Assembly (NCBI GenBank): GCA_026988245.1
Contig: JALSLR010000072.1
Coordinates: 1-44,335 of the forward strand
Length of the DNA stretch: 44,335 bases
Direction: 5' to 3'
Source: Sulfurimonas sp.
GTDB taxonomy: Bacteria > Campylobacterota > Campylobacteria > Campylobacterales > Sulfurimonadaceae
Shown here: piece by piece, positions 29,267-37,061 of the stretch
Position numbering within the stretch: the stretch's first letter is position 1
How the letters are laid out: every line of letters starts with the position of its first letter
Translations under genes and position numbers: made by a program
The notes under the pieces: model-generated
Told to the model about the DNA's origin: nothing
Seen by the model: only the letters and a program-made list of their open reading frames with translations
The model's database searches: none

Positions 29267-30829
29267 ATGCACTACTTAATGGCGATAGACGCAGGGACAG
29301 GAAGTATCCGTGCTGTAATATTTGACACTCTTGGCAATCAAATAAGTGTAGCCCAACAAGAGTGGACGCATGTAGAAGAATCTGGAGTACCTAACTCTAT
29401 GAGCTTTGATTGTGTGAAAAATGCTCAATTACTTACTTGGTGTATAAAAGAGGCTATATCTCAAGGAGATATTGACCCAGAGGATATTTTAGCCCTGAGT
29501 GCTACAAGTATGCGTGAAGGGATTGTCCTTTATGATGAAGATGGCGAAGAGCTTTGGGCGGTAGCGAATGTTGATGCTAGAGCTGATAAAGAGGTAAGAG
29601 AGTTAAAAGAAGAGTTTGAGAGTATAGAGAAAGATTTTTATGAAATCTCTGGTCAAACCTTTGCATTAGGGGCCCTTCCACGAATACTATGGCTTAAAAA
29701 TAATCATCCTGAAATATACGCTAAAGTTGCACGAGTATCTATGATAGGTGATTGGGTCTTATCTCGCCTCAGTGGTGTTATAGCTACAGACCCAAGTAAT
29801 GCTGGAACAACAGGTATATTTTGTTTAGCATCAAGAGAGTGGATGCCAAGCATGGCGGAGAGAGTAGGGATAAGTGCAGATATATTTCCTGAACCATATG
29901 AAGATGGAACTATCATAGGCTATGTGAGTGAGAGTGCTTCTGGCTTAACAGGTCTATCTACAAAAACAAAAGTTGTAACAGGTGGTGGCGATGTCCAGTT
30001 AGGCTCCGCTGGTTTAGGTGTAGTCGATGAGGGTGATGTAGCTATACTAGGTGGTTCATTTTGGCAACAAGTGGTAAACATTCCAAGTGATACGCCTCCC
30101 CCTAAAGATATGTCTATAAGAGTAAACCCCCATGTGATACCAAACCAATCACAAGCAGAGGGGATAACTTTTTTTAGTGGTCTCGTGATGCGATGGTTTC
30201 GTGATGCTTTTTGTGAATTAGAAGAACTTGAAGCGCAAGACTTAGGGGTAGATACCTATGAAGTTTTAGAGAAAAAAGCCGCGCAAGTTCCAGTAGGCTC
30301 AAACGGAATCATTCCAATATTTTCAGACAGTATGAAGTATGGTAAGTGGTATCATGCAAGTCCAAGCTTTATAAACCTTTCATTGGATGCTAACAAGTGT
30401 AACCGTGCATCTATGTTTAGAAGTCTGCAAGAAAATGCTTGTATAGTGAGTGCTATAAACTTAGAGAAAATTAAAGAGTTTACAGGGATAGAGATAGATG
30501 AGGTAGTATTTGCTGGTGGAGCTTCAAAGGGTGAGTTATGGTCGCAAATACTTAGTGATGTACTTGGTGTAAAAGTGAAGATTCCAAAAGTAAAAGAAGC
30601 AACTGCTCTAGGGGCTGCAATGGCAGCGGGAGTTGGAGCTGGGATATACAAAGACATAGCCTCAGCTGCTAAAGAGTTAGTAGTATGGGAGAAGACCTAT
30701 GAGCCAAATATGGATAATTATAAAATATATCAAGAGTTAAAAGTAAAATTCCAAGAGGTTTACGAGGTACAACTCGCATTAGTAGATAGAGGATTAACAG
30801 AATCTATGTGGAAAGCTCCAGGACTTTAG
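29267..30829 (+). CDS. lsrK: FGGY-family kinase, LsrK-like autoinducer-2 kinase
   Basis: A 520-residue FGGY carbohydrate kinase. From memory it strongly resembles E. coli LsrK along its full length: LMAIDAGTGSIRAVIFD, SMREGIVLYDEDGEELWA, VTGGGDVQLGSAGLGVV, ITFFSGLVMRWFRDAF, WYHASPSFINLSLD and the C-terminal end SMWKAPGL. LsrK phosphorylates the AI-2 precursor DPD in the cytoplasm. There is no lsr transporter (LsrACDB) or LsrR nearby. Instead the gene neighbours mtnK and mtnA, so it may serve salvage or detoxification of DPD arising from the LuxS reaction and not signalling. An alternative is a pentulose kinase of another specificity. Confidence 0.85.
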   Translation: MHYLMAIDAGTGSIRAVIFDTLGNQISVAQQEWTHVEESGVPNSMSFDCVKNAQLLTWCIKEAISQGDIDPEDILALSATSMREGIVLYDEDGEELWAVANVDARADKEVRELKEEFESIEKDFYEISGQTFALGALPRILWLKNNHPEIYAKVARVSMIGDWVLSRLSGVIATDPSNAGTTGIFCLASREWMPSMAERVGISADIFPEPYEDGTIIGYVSESASGLTGLSTKTKVVTGGGDVQLGSAGLGVVDEGDVAILGGSFWQQVVNIPSDTPPPKDMSIRVNPHVIPNQSQAEGITFFSGLVMRWFRDAFCELEELEAQDLGVDTYEVLEKKAAQVPVGSNGIIPIFSDSMKYGKWYHASPSFINLSLDANKCNRASMFRSLQENACIVSAINLEKIKEFTGIEIDEVVFAGGASKGELWSQILSDVLGVKVKIPKVKEATALGAAMAAGVGAGIYKDIASAAKELVVWEKTYEPNMDNYKIYQELKVKFQEVYEVQLALVDRGLTESMWKAPGL

Positions 30830-30862
30830 TTTTTACATAAACTTTTTTGAATATTTAACAGT

Positions 30863-30999
30863 TAGATTCTGAATCAAGTTCAGAATGACGGAACTTTATC
30901 GTTATTTCAAATTTTATCGTCATTGAATCAAGTTCAGAATGACGGAACTTTATCGTTATTTCAAATTTTATCGTCATTCCAAACTTGATTTGGAATCTA
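30863..30999. repeat. Family-1 palindrome pair with 54-bp tandem duplication (lsrK-mtnK spacer)
   Basis: A reverse copy (30863-30890) and a forward copy (30972-30999) face each other. Between them a 54-bp unit is duplicated exactly (30871-30924 and 30925-30978), creating a third, partial palindrome at 30918-30944. The unit contains the inner half GAATCAAGTTCAGAATGACG plus TTATCGTTATTTCAAATTTT. Confidence 0.88.
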
Positions 31000-31007
31000 C
31001 ACAAAGG

Positions 31008-32240
31008 ATGAAAGTGCAATACAAAGAATTAGATGTCAATAGTGTTTTAGACTTTATAATAGATATACCAAGCATAAAAGAATACTTTGGTGATGCTAGC
31101 CTTAATGTCGCAGAGATTGGCGATGGGAACCTTAACTATGTCTACATAGTCCGTTCAGATGATGATGCTAACAAAGCCCTCATAGTTAAACAAGCCGTTG
31201 AGTATCTTCGGTGTGTAGGTGAAGAGTATGCCCTCTCACGAGAGCGTATGAGCTTTGAGATACGAGCTATGAAAAAAGCATATGCTATTTTGCCCAAGCA
31301 TATCCCAAAGATATATTATGAAAACGAAGATATGTCCTTAGTTATCATGGAGTTTTTAGGCAGACATGAGATTATGAGAAAAGGTTTGATAGAAAAAGAG
31401 CAATATCCAAACTTTACTGAGCATATATCTACTTACTTAAGTTTTTTTCTTTTTTATACCTCTTCTTTGTATTTGTCAAGTGATGCTAAGAGAAAACTAA
31501 TAGATGAATTTAATGCAAATACTGAATTGTGTAAGCTGAGTGAAGATTTTGTTTTTACCACAGCTTATATGGATGATGAGACAAACGATAATGAAAACAT
31601 AGTTAATAATGATGATGCTAAGAGACTTTTTAACGATATGGAGTTTAAAGCTAAAGTACTAGAGTTAAAATACAAGTTTATGACACAAACTGATGCACTT
31701 CTTCATGGGGATTTGCATACGGGTTCTATCATGCTCAACAAAGAGCAAACTTTTGTCATAGACCCAGAGTTTGCCTTTGTAGGGCCTTTTGGTTTTGACA
31801 TCGGAGCACTCATTGCAAACTTGGTAAATAACTACATCCATCACAGTATAGTTACGCATGATGCTAAGCAACAAGCCTATCTTCTAACTACCATACAAGA
31901 GGTTCTTAAAAAATTTGAACGTAAGTTTTTAGACCTTTGGACGCAACATACAAGTTCAGCATTGATAGCGGATGGTTTTTTAGATGCAAGGTATTTAGAT
32001 ATCTATAAAAAGAAATTTATTTTAAATATATTGAGAGAGAGTATAGGCTTTGCAGGGGCTAAGATGGCACGACGCGTGTATGGTGTCGCAGGAGTTGAGG
32101 AGATTCGAGGTATAGATGATATGATGCTAAGACACAAAGCTGAGAAAATGGCGCTAAGCATCGCAAGAGAGTTTGTGATGCATTATGAAAATATTAAAAC
32201 TATAGATGAGGTTTTGGAGATGATACAAAGTGAACGGTAA
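31008..32240 (+). CDS. mtnK: S-methyl-5-thioribose kinase MtnK
   Basis: A 410-residue kinase of the choline-kinase/APH-like fold. It phosphorylates 5-methylthioribose, and in related pathways 5-deoxyribose, on C1. Visible motifs are AEIGDGNLNYVYIV (phosphate loop region), LIVKQAVEYLR with the ATP-binding lysine, the Brenner motif HGDLHTGSIM near residue 232, and DPEFAFVGPFGFDIG near 251. A longer frame from 30939 begins inside the family-1 repeats and encodes repeat-derived residues (FYRHSKLDLEST), so it is not used. ATG 31008 directly abuts an AAAGG, making GTG 31014 a rival with better spacing. The next gene, mtnA, overlaps by 11 bp. Confidence 0.88.
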   Translation: MKVQYKELDVNSVLDFIIDIPSIKEYFGDASLNVAEIGDGNLNYVYIVRSDDDANKALIVKQAVEYLRCVGEEYALSRERMSFEIRAMKKAYAILPKHIPKIYYENEDMSLVIMEFLGRHEIMRKGLIEKEQYPNFTEHISTYLSFFLFYTSSLYLSSDAKRKLIDEFNANTELCKLSEDFVFTTAYMDDETNDNENIVNNDDAKRLFNDMEFKAKVLELKYKFMTQTDALLHGDLHTGSIMLNKEQTFVIDPEFAFVGPFGFDIGALIANLVNNYIHHSIVTHDAKQQAYLLTTIQEVLKKFERKFLDLWTQHTSSALIADGFLDARYLDIYKKKFILNILRESIGFAGAKMARRVYGVAGVEEIRGIDDMMLRHKAEKMALSIAREFVMHYENIKTIDEVLEMIQSER

Positions 32241-33297
32241 ATACAAAGCCCTATGGCTCAACGAAGAGAACTACTTAGAAGTGATAGACCAGCAAAAACT
32301 CCCTTTTGAGTATGTGTCAAAGGTTTTAAAAACGACTGATGAGGTTGTTGAGGCTATAAAAGATATGACAGTTCGTGGTGCTGGAGTTATAGGAAGTGTA
32401 GCTGCCTTTGGGATATATACAGCATGTTTAGAAGTGAAAAACTATGAAGAGTTAAAACAAAAAGCTTCGCTTATTCGCAAATCACGCCCAACAGCAGTAA
32501 ACCTGATGTGGGCAGTTGATAGTATGATGCTAAGACTAAAAAACTCTACAAACCTAGCAGATGATGCTAAGAAGTTTGCTATAGAACTTAACGATGCTGA
32601 GGCAAAAGAGAGTCAAAAAATAGCCTCATATGGTGCTGATATCATTGAAGATATTATGACGAAGAAAAATAAAAAAACTATAAATATTTTAACGCATTGT
32701 AATGCTGGTTGGCTTGCGGTAATAGATGAGGGGACAGCATTAGCCCCCATCTATGAAGCACAAAGACGTGGCATAGATGTCCATGTCTGGGTAGATGAAA
32801 CAAGACCAAGAAACCAAGGTGCGAGTTTGACTGCGTGGGAACTTACTCAAAGCAAAGTAAAACATACCATCATAGCTGACAACACAGGTGGACACTTAAT
32901 GCAAATAGGCGATGTAGATATGGTTATCGTTGGGGCGGACAGAGTAAGTGCTAATGGTGATGTAGCTAACAAGATAGGCACATATCTCAAAGCCTTAGCA
33001 TCATATGATAACAAGGTGCCTTTTTATGTAGCTATCCCTGAGTCAACATTTGACTTTGATATAAAAGATGGAATGAAAGATATTCCCATAGAACTAAGAA
33101 GTGAAGACGAAGTGAAGTATATGCGTGGGGTAGATGCAGATGGAGTTCTAAGAGAAGTATTAGTAACTCCAAAAGATTCTCCCGCGATTAACTATGGTTT
33201 TGATGTCACTCCTGCACGGCTTGTAACGGGGTTGATAACAAATAAAGGGGTTTGTAAAGCAGACTTCGAAGAGATAAAACAAAAGTTTATGCTATAA
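32230..33297 (+). CDS. mtnA: S-methyl-5-thioribose-1-phosphate isomerase MtnA
   Basis: A 355-residue member of the eIF2B-related isomerase family. It converts methylthioribose-1-phosphate to methylthioribulose-1-phosphate, downstream of MtnK. The catalytic cysteine is in ILTHCNAGW (near residue 156) and the catalytic aspartate in GADRVSANGDVANKIGTY (near 236). The signature MTVRGAGVIG near the N terminus binds the phosphate. It starts with GTG, overlapping mtnK by 11 bp, so the pair is translationally coupled. Three GATGCTAAG 9-mers lie within it. The stop codon overlaps a TATAAT box for the downstream region. Confidence 0.94.
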   Translation: MNGKYKALWLNEENYLEVIDQQKLPFEYVSKVLKTTDEVVEAIKDMTVRGAGVIGSVAAFGIYTACLEVKNYEELKQKASLIRKSRPTAVNLMWAVDSMMLRLKNSTNLADDAKKFAIELNDAEAKESQKIASYGADIIEDIMTKKNKKTINILTHCNAGWLAVIDEGTALAPIYEAQRRGIDVHVWVDETRPRNQGASLTAWELTQSKVKHTIIADNTGGHLMQIGDVDMVIVGADRVSANGDVANKIGTYLKALASYDNKVPFYVAIPESTFDFDIKDGMKDIPIELRSEDEVKYMRGVDADGVLREVLVTPKDSPAINYGFDVTPARLVTGLITNKGVCKADFEEIKQKFML

Positions 33298-33298
33298 T
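33293..33298 (+). promoter_or_regulatory. -10 box overlapping the mtnA stop codon
   Basis: GC-TATAAT at the end of mtnA could start transcription of the structured leader and the aldolase gene. Confidence 0.45.
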
Positions 33299-33437
33299 TT
33301 TAGCTGAAAAGGTAGAGGGTGTTAGACCCTCTTAACCTTTATGCTAATTCTAAATCCGAGAAAATTTAGAGTTAGCCTTAAATTGAACCGTTTCATGGTT
33401 CACCTTTCAGCTAAATTGCCCCACAAATTTTGTGGGC
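33299..33437 (+). ncRNA. Structured RNA element of unknown class (leader or small RNA)
   Basis: The spacer between mtnA and the aldolase folds into a compact branched structure by eye. A 14-bp closing helix with one bulged A joins 33299-33313 and 33402-33415. Inside it are three hairpins: 33314-33332 (AGAGGG/CCCTCT), 33343-33376 (13 bp, one G-U) and 33384-33402 (GAACC/GGTTC). A further hairpin, CCCACAA/TTGTGGG, is at 33420-33436. The segment near 33335 resembles the 3' strand of the closing helix (ACCTTTATGCTAA against ACCTTTCAGCTAA), so two alternative pairings are possible, as in a switch. It does not match SAM-I, TPP, tRNA or tmRNA patterns I know. Confidence 0.6.
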
Positions 33438-33512
33438 GCAGTACAATAATATCATCAAATTTAATGTAACTATAAAAATATTGCAAAATGACATATAAAA
33501 CAAGGAAAAAAA

Positions 33513-35546
33513 ATGAAAAGTTTATGGAATGAAAACGAAGCAAAAAAATACAAAACAGATTTAGATTTACGGGTATATACATCAAGACTTTTAGGGCAAG
33601 ATAGCTCACTTGTTCTTCATGGTGGGGGTAATACTTCTGTAAAATCAACTGCGACTAATCTTTTTGGTGAGAGTGAAGATATACTTTATGTTAAAGGAAG
33701 CGGTTGGGATTTGGCGACCATAGAGGCTGAGGGTTTTGCTCCTGTTAAGATGGAGATGCTTTTAAAAATGGCTGAGTTAAAAGAATTAAACGACCCAGAT
33801 ATGGTGAAGTACCAACGACTTGCTATGACAAATCCATCTGCACCAAACCCCTCTGTTGAAGCTATACTTCATGCTATCATCCCTTTTAAGTTTGTAGACC
33901 ATACTCATACTGATGCAGTTGTTACCATTACAAATACTGAGGGTGGAGAAGATAAGATAAAAGAGTTGTATGGTGATAAAGTGCTTATCATCCCCTACAT
34001 CATGCCAGGTTTTGTTCTTGCTAAACTTATCTACGATATGACACGTGATGTTGAGTGGTCACAACTTGAAGGTATGGTTCTTATGAATCATGGTCTTTTT
34101 ACATTTGCCGATGATGCTAAGAAGTCTTATGAGAAGACTATAGAGTTAGTGGATAAGGCTGAGAGGTATTTAGCAGATAATGGAGCTGAGTATGCATTCC
34201 CAAGCGATAGCTTGGGAACGAGCGGGGATGGTGTGTCTAATCACACCGTACCTGACACATCTCGTCATTCCGTGCTTGACACGGAATCTACACACCTACT
34301 AAACCTAGCAAAAATAAGACGTGAAATCTCAACACTCAAAGGGCACGCAACTATCTCAATTTTGAACGATTCACCCTTAGCATCATACTTCTCTTCGCAA
34401 GATATACAAAAAATTTCACAACAAGGTCCACTCACCCCAGACCATGTGATACGTACAAAAAGAATACCTGCAATCCTTGGCGATGATGCTAAGGCGGACT
34501 TAGCATCATATATGCTTGAGTATGAAAAATATTTTCAAGAAAACAAAACAGGTGAAACGCTTTTAAACCCAGCCCCAAACTTTGCAATACTTAAAAGTGG
34601 AGGTGCACTTTCTTTTGGAAAGAACGCAAAAGAAGCTAACATCATAAAAGATATAAACGAGCATACTTTTGAAGCGATTTTAAAAGCTGAAAAACTGGGT
34701 GGCTATAAGGCACTTGAAGCAGACAAGATTTTTGAAGTAGAGTACTGGTCACTTGAACAAGCAAAACTGAAAAAAAGTGGTAATGCACCGGAGTTTAATG
34801 GTAAGGTAGCCTTGGTTACTGGTGGGGCTAGCGGCATTGGTAAGGCTATAGCTGAGATGCTTAACGCTCGTGGTTGTGCAGTTGTGGTTTTAGATATTAA
34901 TCCAGAGGTTGAAAACATTTTCAATACTCATGATGCTAAGGGTATAAAATGTGATTTAACTTCAAGTGAAGATATCCAAAATGCTGTTACATTTGCAGTA
35001 GAGAATTTTGGTGGTATAGATATAGTCGTATCAAACGCGGGTATCTTTACTCCAAGTGAAAATTTAGAAGATCTAAGTGATGATAATTGGGATAAAAGTA
35101 TAAGTATAAACCTCACATCTCATCAAAAACTCATCAAATACACAACACCATTTTTAAAGCTTGGTGTTGATGCTTGCATAGTGATGGTAGCATCGAAAAA
35201 CTTTCCAGCACCAGGAAAAGGTGCAGCTGCATACTCTGTTGCAAAGGCAGGACAGACACAACTCGCTCGCATCGCAGCGCTGGAACTTGGAGAATACGGG
35301 GTACGCGTAAACACACTACATCCTCATGCAGTATTTGATACAGCTATATGGACTGATGAAGTCTTAGCCTCTCGCGCAAAAGCATATGGTATGAGTGTAG
35401 CGGAGTATAAAACAAATAATGTACTAAAAACAGAGATAAAATCAAGCGATATTGCAGAGCTTGTATGTGCCATGGCAGGGAAACCTTTTGCAAAAACAAC
35501 AGGTTCTCAGGTCGCAATAGATGGTGGAAGCGATAGAATTATATAA
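33513..35546 (+). CDS. Class II aldolase / short-chain dehydrogenase fusion
   Basis: A 677-residue two-domain protein. Residues 1-225 are a class II aldolase/adducin domain: LHGGGNTS near 34, zinc ligands in DHTHTDA near 130, and MNHGLFT near 191. Residues from about 427 are an SDR: TGGASGIG near 434, SNAGIF, and YSVAK near 573. The aldolase would split a ketose-1-phosphate into DHAP and an aldehyde, and the SDR would reduce or oxidise the aldehyde. After mtnK-mtnA the natural substrate is methylthioribulose- or deoxyribulose-1-phosphate; rhamnulose-1-phosphate is the family alternative. Two palindromic repeats (34191-34290) add about 34 residues between the domains, in frame. Five GATGCTAAG 9-mers occur, two as an inverted pair. 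AAGGAA precedes the start. Confidence 0.88.
   Translation: MKSLWNENEAKKYKTDLDLRVYTSRLLGQDSSLVLHGGGNTSVKSTATNLFGESEDILYVKGSGWDLATIEAEGFAPVKMEMLLKMAELKELNDPDMVKYQRLAMTNPSAPNPSVEAILHAIIPFKFVDHTHTDAVVTITNTEGGEDKIKELYGDKVLIIPYIMPGFVLAKLIYDMTRDVEWSQLEGMVLMNHGLFTFADDAKKSYEKTIELVDKAERYLADNGAEYAFPSDSLGTSGDGVSNHTVPDTSRHSVLDTESTHLLNLAKIRREISTLKGHATISILNDSPLASYFSSQDIQKISQQGPLTPDHVIRTKRIPAILGDDAKADLASYMLEYEKYFQENKTGETLLNPAPNFAILKSGGALSFGKNAKEANIIKDINEHTFEAILKAEKLGGYKALEADKIFEVEYWSLEQAKLKKSGNAPEFNGKVALVTGGASGIGKAIAEMLNARGCAVVVLDINPEVENIFNTHDAKGIKCDLTSSEDIQNAVTFAVENFGGIDIVVSNAGIFTPSENLEDLSDDNWDKSISINLTSHQKLIKYTTPFLKLGVDACIVMVASKNFPAPGKGAAAYSVAKAGQTQLARIAALELGEYGVRVNTLHPHAVFDTAIWTDEVLASRAKAYGMSVAEYKTNNVLKTEIKSSDIAELVCAMAGKPFAKTTGSQVAIDGGSDRII
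34191..34290. repeat. Family-2 and family-1 palindromes inserted in the aldolase gene
   Basis: A reverse family-2 copy (34191-34222; stem CCCAAGC/GCTTGGG) is followed by a small hairpin (GGTGTG/CACACC, 34230-34247) and a forward family-1 copy (34263-34290; stem TTCCGTG/CACGGAA). The reading frame stays open and encodes AFPSDSLGTS and RHSVLDTEST in the protein. Confidence 0.88.
34485..34507. repeat. Inverted pair of GATGCTAAG 9-mers
   Basis: GATGCTAAG (34485-34493), five bases, then its reverse complement CTTAGCATC (34499-34507). This makes a perfect 9-bp stem with a 5-nt loop inside the aldolase reading frame (DAKADLAS). Confidence 0.85.
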
Positions 35547-35644
35547 ATTAATGAGTTTTTAGATAATATACCAATCTTTAAATGTGCAAAGTGTAATGAC
35601 TTCGGTCAAAATTAAATATGCTTTGTGAACTAGTGATTTATCTT

Positions 35645-35668
35645 ATTCCAAAACTAGATTTGGAATCT
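35645..35668 (+). repeat. Degenerate family-1 palindrome upstream of metK
   Basis: ATTCCAAA then TTTGGAATCT with the outer CGTC end lost. It lies about 35 bp before the metK start, in the leader. Confidence 0.65.
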
Positions 35669-35703
35669 CATAAATTGCTGATAATAATTCTAAGGATTAA
35701 TTT

Positions 35704-36900
35704 ATGTACCTATTTACAAGTGAAGTGGTAGCCCCTGGGCACCCAGATAAAGTTGCGGATATCATCGCAGATAGTATAGTTGATAAGCTTATTATTGGAG
35801 ATGCAAAGTCTCGTGTGGCAAGTGAAGTTTTTGTTGCAGGGCGTCACATCGTCATCGGTGGAGAGGTTACCTCGCATACAAAAGTTACTACTGAGGAATA
35901 TAAGCAAATAGTGCACGACGCACTGGTAAACATAGGCTACGATGGAAATCCTTACTTTTCACGTCAAGAGTGTCTTCATCCTGAAGATGCAGAGGTGCAA
36001 GTCCTTTTAAATGCTCAATCCCCAGACATCAACCAGGGTGTAGACCAAGAAGATGGTGAGACTGGTGCAGGGGATCAAGGTATCATGTTTGGTTATGCAG
36101 ATAGTGAAACTGCAAACTATATGCCTTCAGCTATCACTTATGCTAGAATTTTAATGGAAAAAGTGTATGCATATGCAAAAAAGAATCCTCATGAACTAGG
36201 CGTTGATATAAAAACTCAAGTTACAGTTGATTATGGAGAGAAAGACAACTTTGAGAACTGCCAGCCTCAAAAGATAAACACTATAGTAGTCTCTGCTCCT
36301 TGTGTAGCGACTATGAGTATTGAGACTGTAAGAGAGCTTATTCAAGGGCTTATAGATGATGCAGGGTTGCCAACTGATATGTATGATAAAAACGATTGTA
36401 TCATCCATATAAATCCAACAGGAAAATATGTTTCTCATTCTCCTTTACATGATTCTGGCTTAACGGGTAGAAAACTTATAGTAGATAGTTTTGGTGGTTA
36501 TTCACCAATAGGTGGGGGTGCTCAGAGTTCAAAAGATTATACTAAAGTTGACAGATCTGGACTTTATGCTGCGCGTTACATCGCCAAACATATAGTAGCA
36601 GCTGGACTTGCTAAAAAATGTGTAGTGCAACTTTCATACGCGATAGGTGTTGCAAAACCAACCTCCGTTGCAGTTGATACGTATGGAACTTTTACATCAA
36701 AAAATGATGATGAGTTATCAACGTTTGTGCAAGATAATTTTGCCCTAACTCCAAACTGGATTACGAAAAAGTTCAATCTTGATAGACCAAGTAAAGAGAC
36801 TTTCCTTTACGCAGATGTAGCCGCTCGTGGTCAAGTTGGTCAAGCGGATTACCCTTGGGAGCAGTTGGATGGACTTAGTATTTTTGAGGCATTAAAGTAG
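35704..36900 (+). CDS. metK: S-adenosylmethionine synthetase
   Basis: A 398-residue enzyme making SAM from methionine and ATP. Motifs seen: the start TSEVVAPGHPDKVADIIADS with the phosphate-binding His-Pro-Asp-Lys, GAGDQGIMFGYA, and the P-loop-like GGGAQSSKDYTKVDRSGLY (near 265-285). The start has AAGGAT 7 nt upstream. Its TAG stop is the first three bases of a family-1 palindrome, so the repeat has joined the gene exactly at its end. MetK supplies the SAM whose by-products the preceding genes recycle. Confidence 0.96.
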   Translation: MYLFTSEVVAPGHPDKVADIIADSIVDKLIIGDAKSRVASEVFVAGRHIVIGGEVTSHTKVTTEEYKQIVHDALVNIGYDGNPYFSRQECLHPEDAEVQVLLNAQSPDINQGVDQEDGETGAGDQGIMFGYADSETANYMPSAITYARILMEKVYAYAKKNPHELGVDIKTQVTVDYGEKDNFENCQPQKINTIVVSAPCVATMSIETVRELIQGLIDDAGLPTDMYDKNDCIIHINPTGKYVSHSPLHDSGLTGRKLIVDSFGGYSPIGGGAQSSKDYTKVDRSGLYAARYIAKHIVAAGLAKKCVVQLSYAIGVAKPTSVAVDTYGTFTSKNDDELSTFVQDNFALTPNWITKKFNLDRPSKETFLYADVAARGQVGQADYPWEQLDGLSIFEALK

Positions 36901-37040
36901 ATTCCGTGTCAAGCACGGAATGACGAACTGTGCATGGAATGACGAACTGTGCATGGAATGACGAACTGTGCATGGAATGACGAACTGTGCATGGAATGAC
37001 GAACACTCTCGTTCCCATGCTCTGCATGGGAATGCATATA
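36898..37040. repeat. Family-1 palindrome, 19-bp tandem array and family-2 palindrome
   Basis: A reverse family-1 copy (36898-36925, stem TTCCGTG/CACGGAA) runs into four exact copies of CGAACTGTGCATGGAATGA (19 bp; 36924-36999), then a forward family-2 copy (37008-37040; stem CCCATGC/GCATGGG). The array unit contains the inner GGAATGACG end of the palindrome. The unit length matches the 341-436 array. Confidence 0.9.
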
Positions 37041-37061
37041 TAAATTGAATTGGTACTAAAG

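Noticed and set aside
30939-31007. Longer N terminus of MtnK
   Set aside because: The extra residues come from the family-1 repeats and the 54-bp duplication, and lack any ribosome-binding site.
33299-33512. SAM riboswitch, tRNA or tmRNA in the structured spacer
   Set aside because: No SAM-I core, no GGTTCGA T-loop and no tmRNA-like ends were found; it is left as an unclassified structure.
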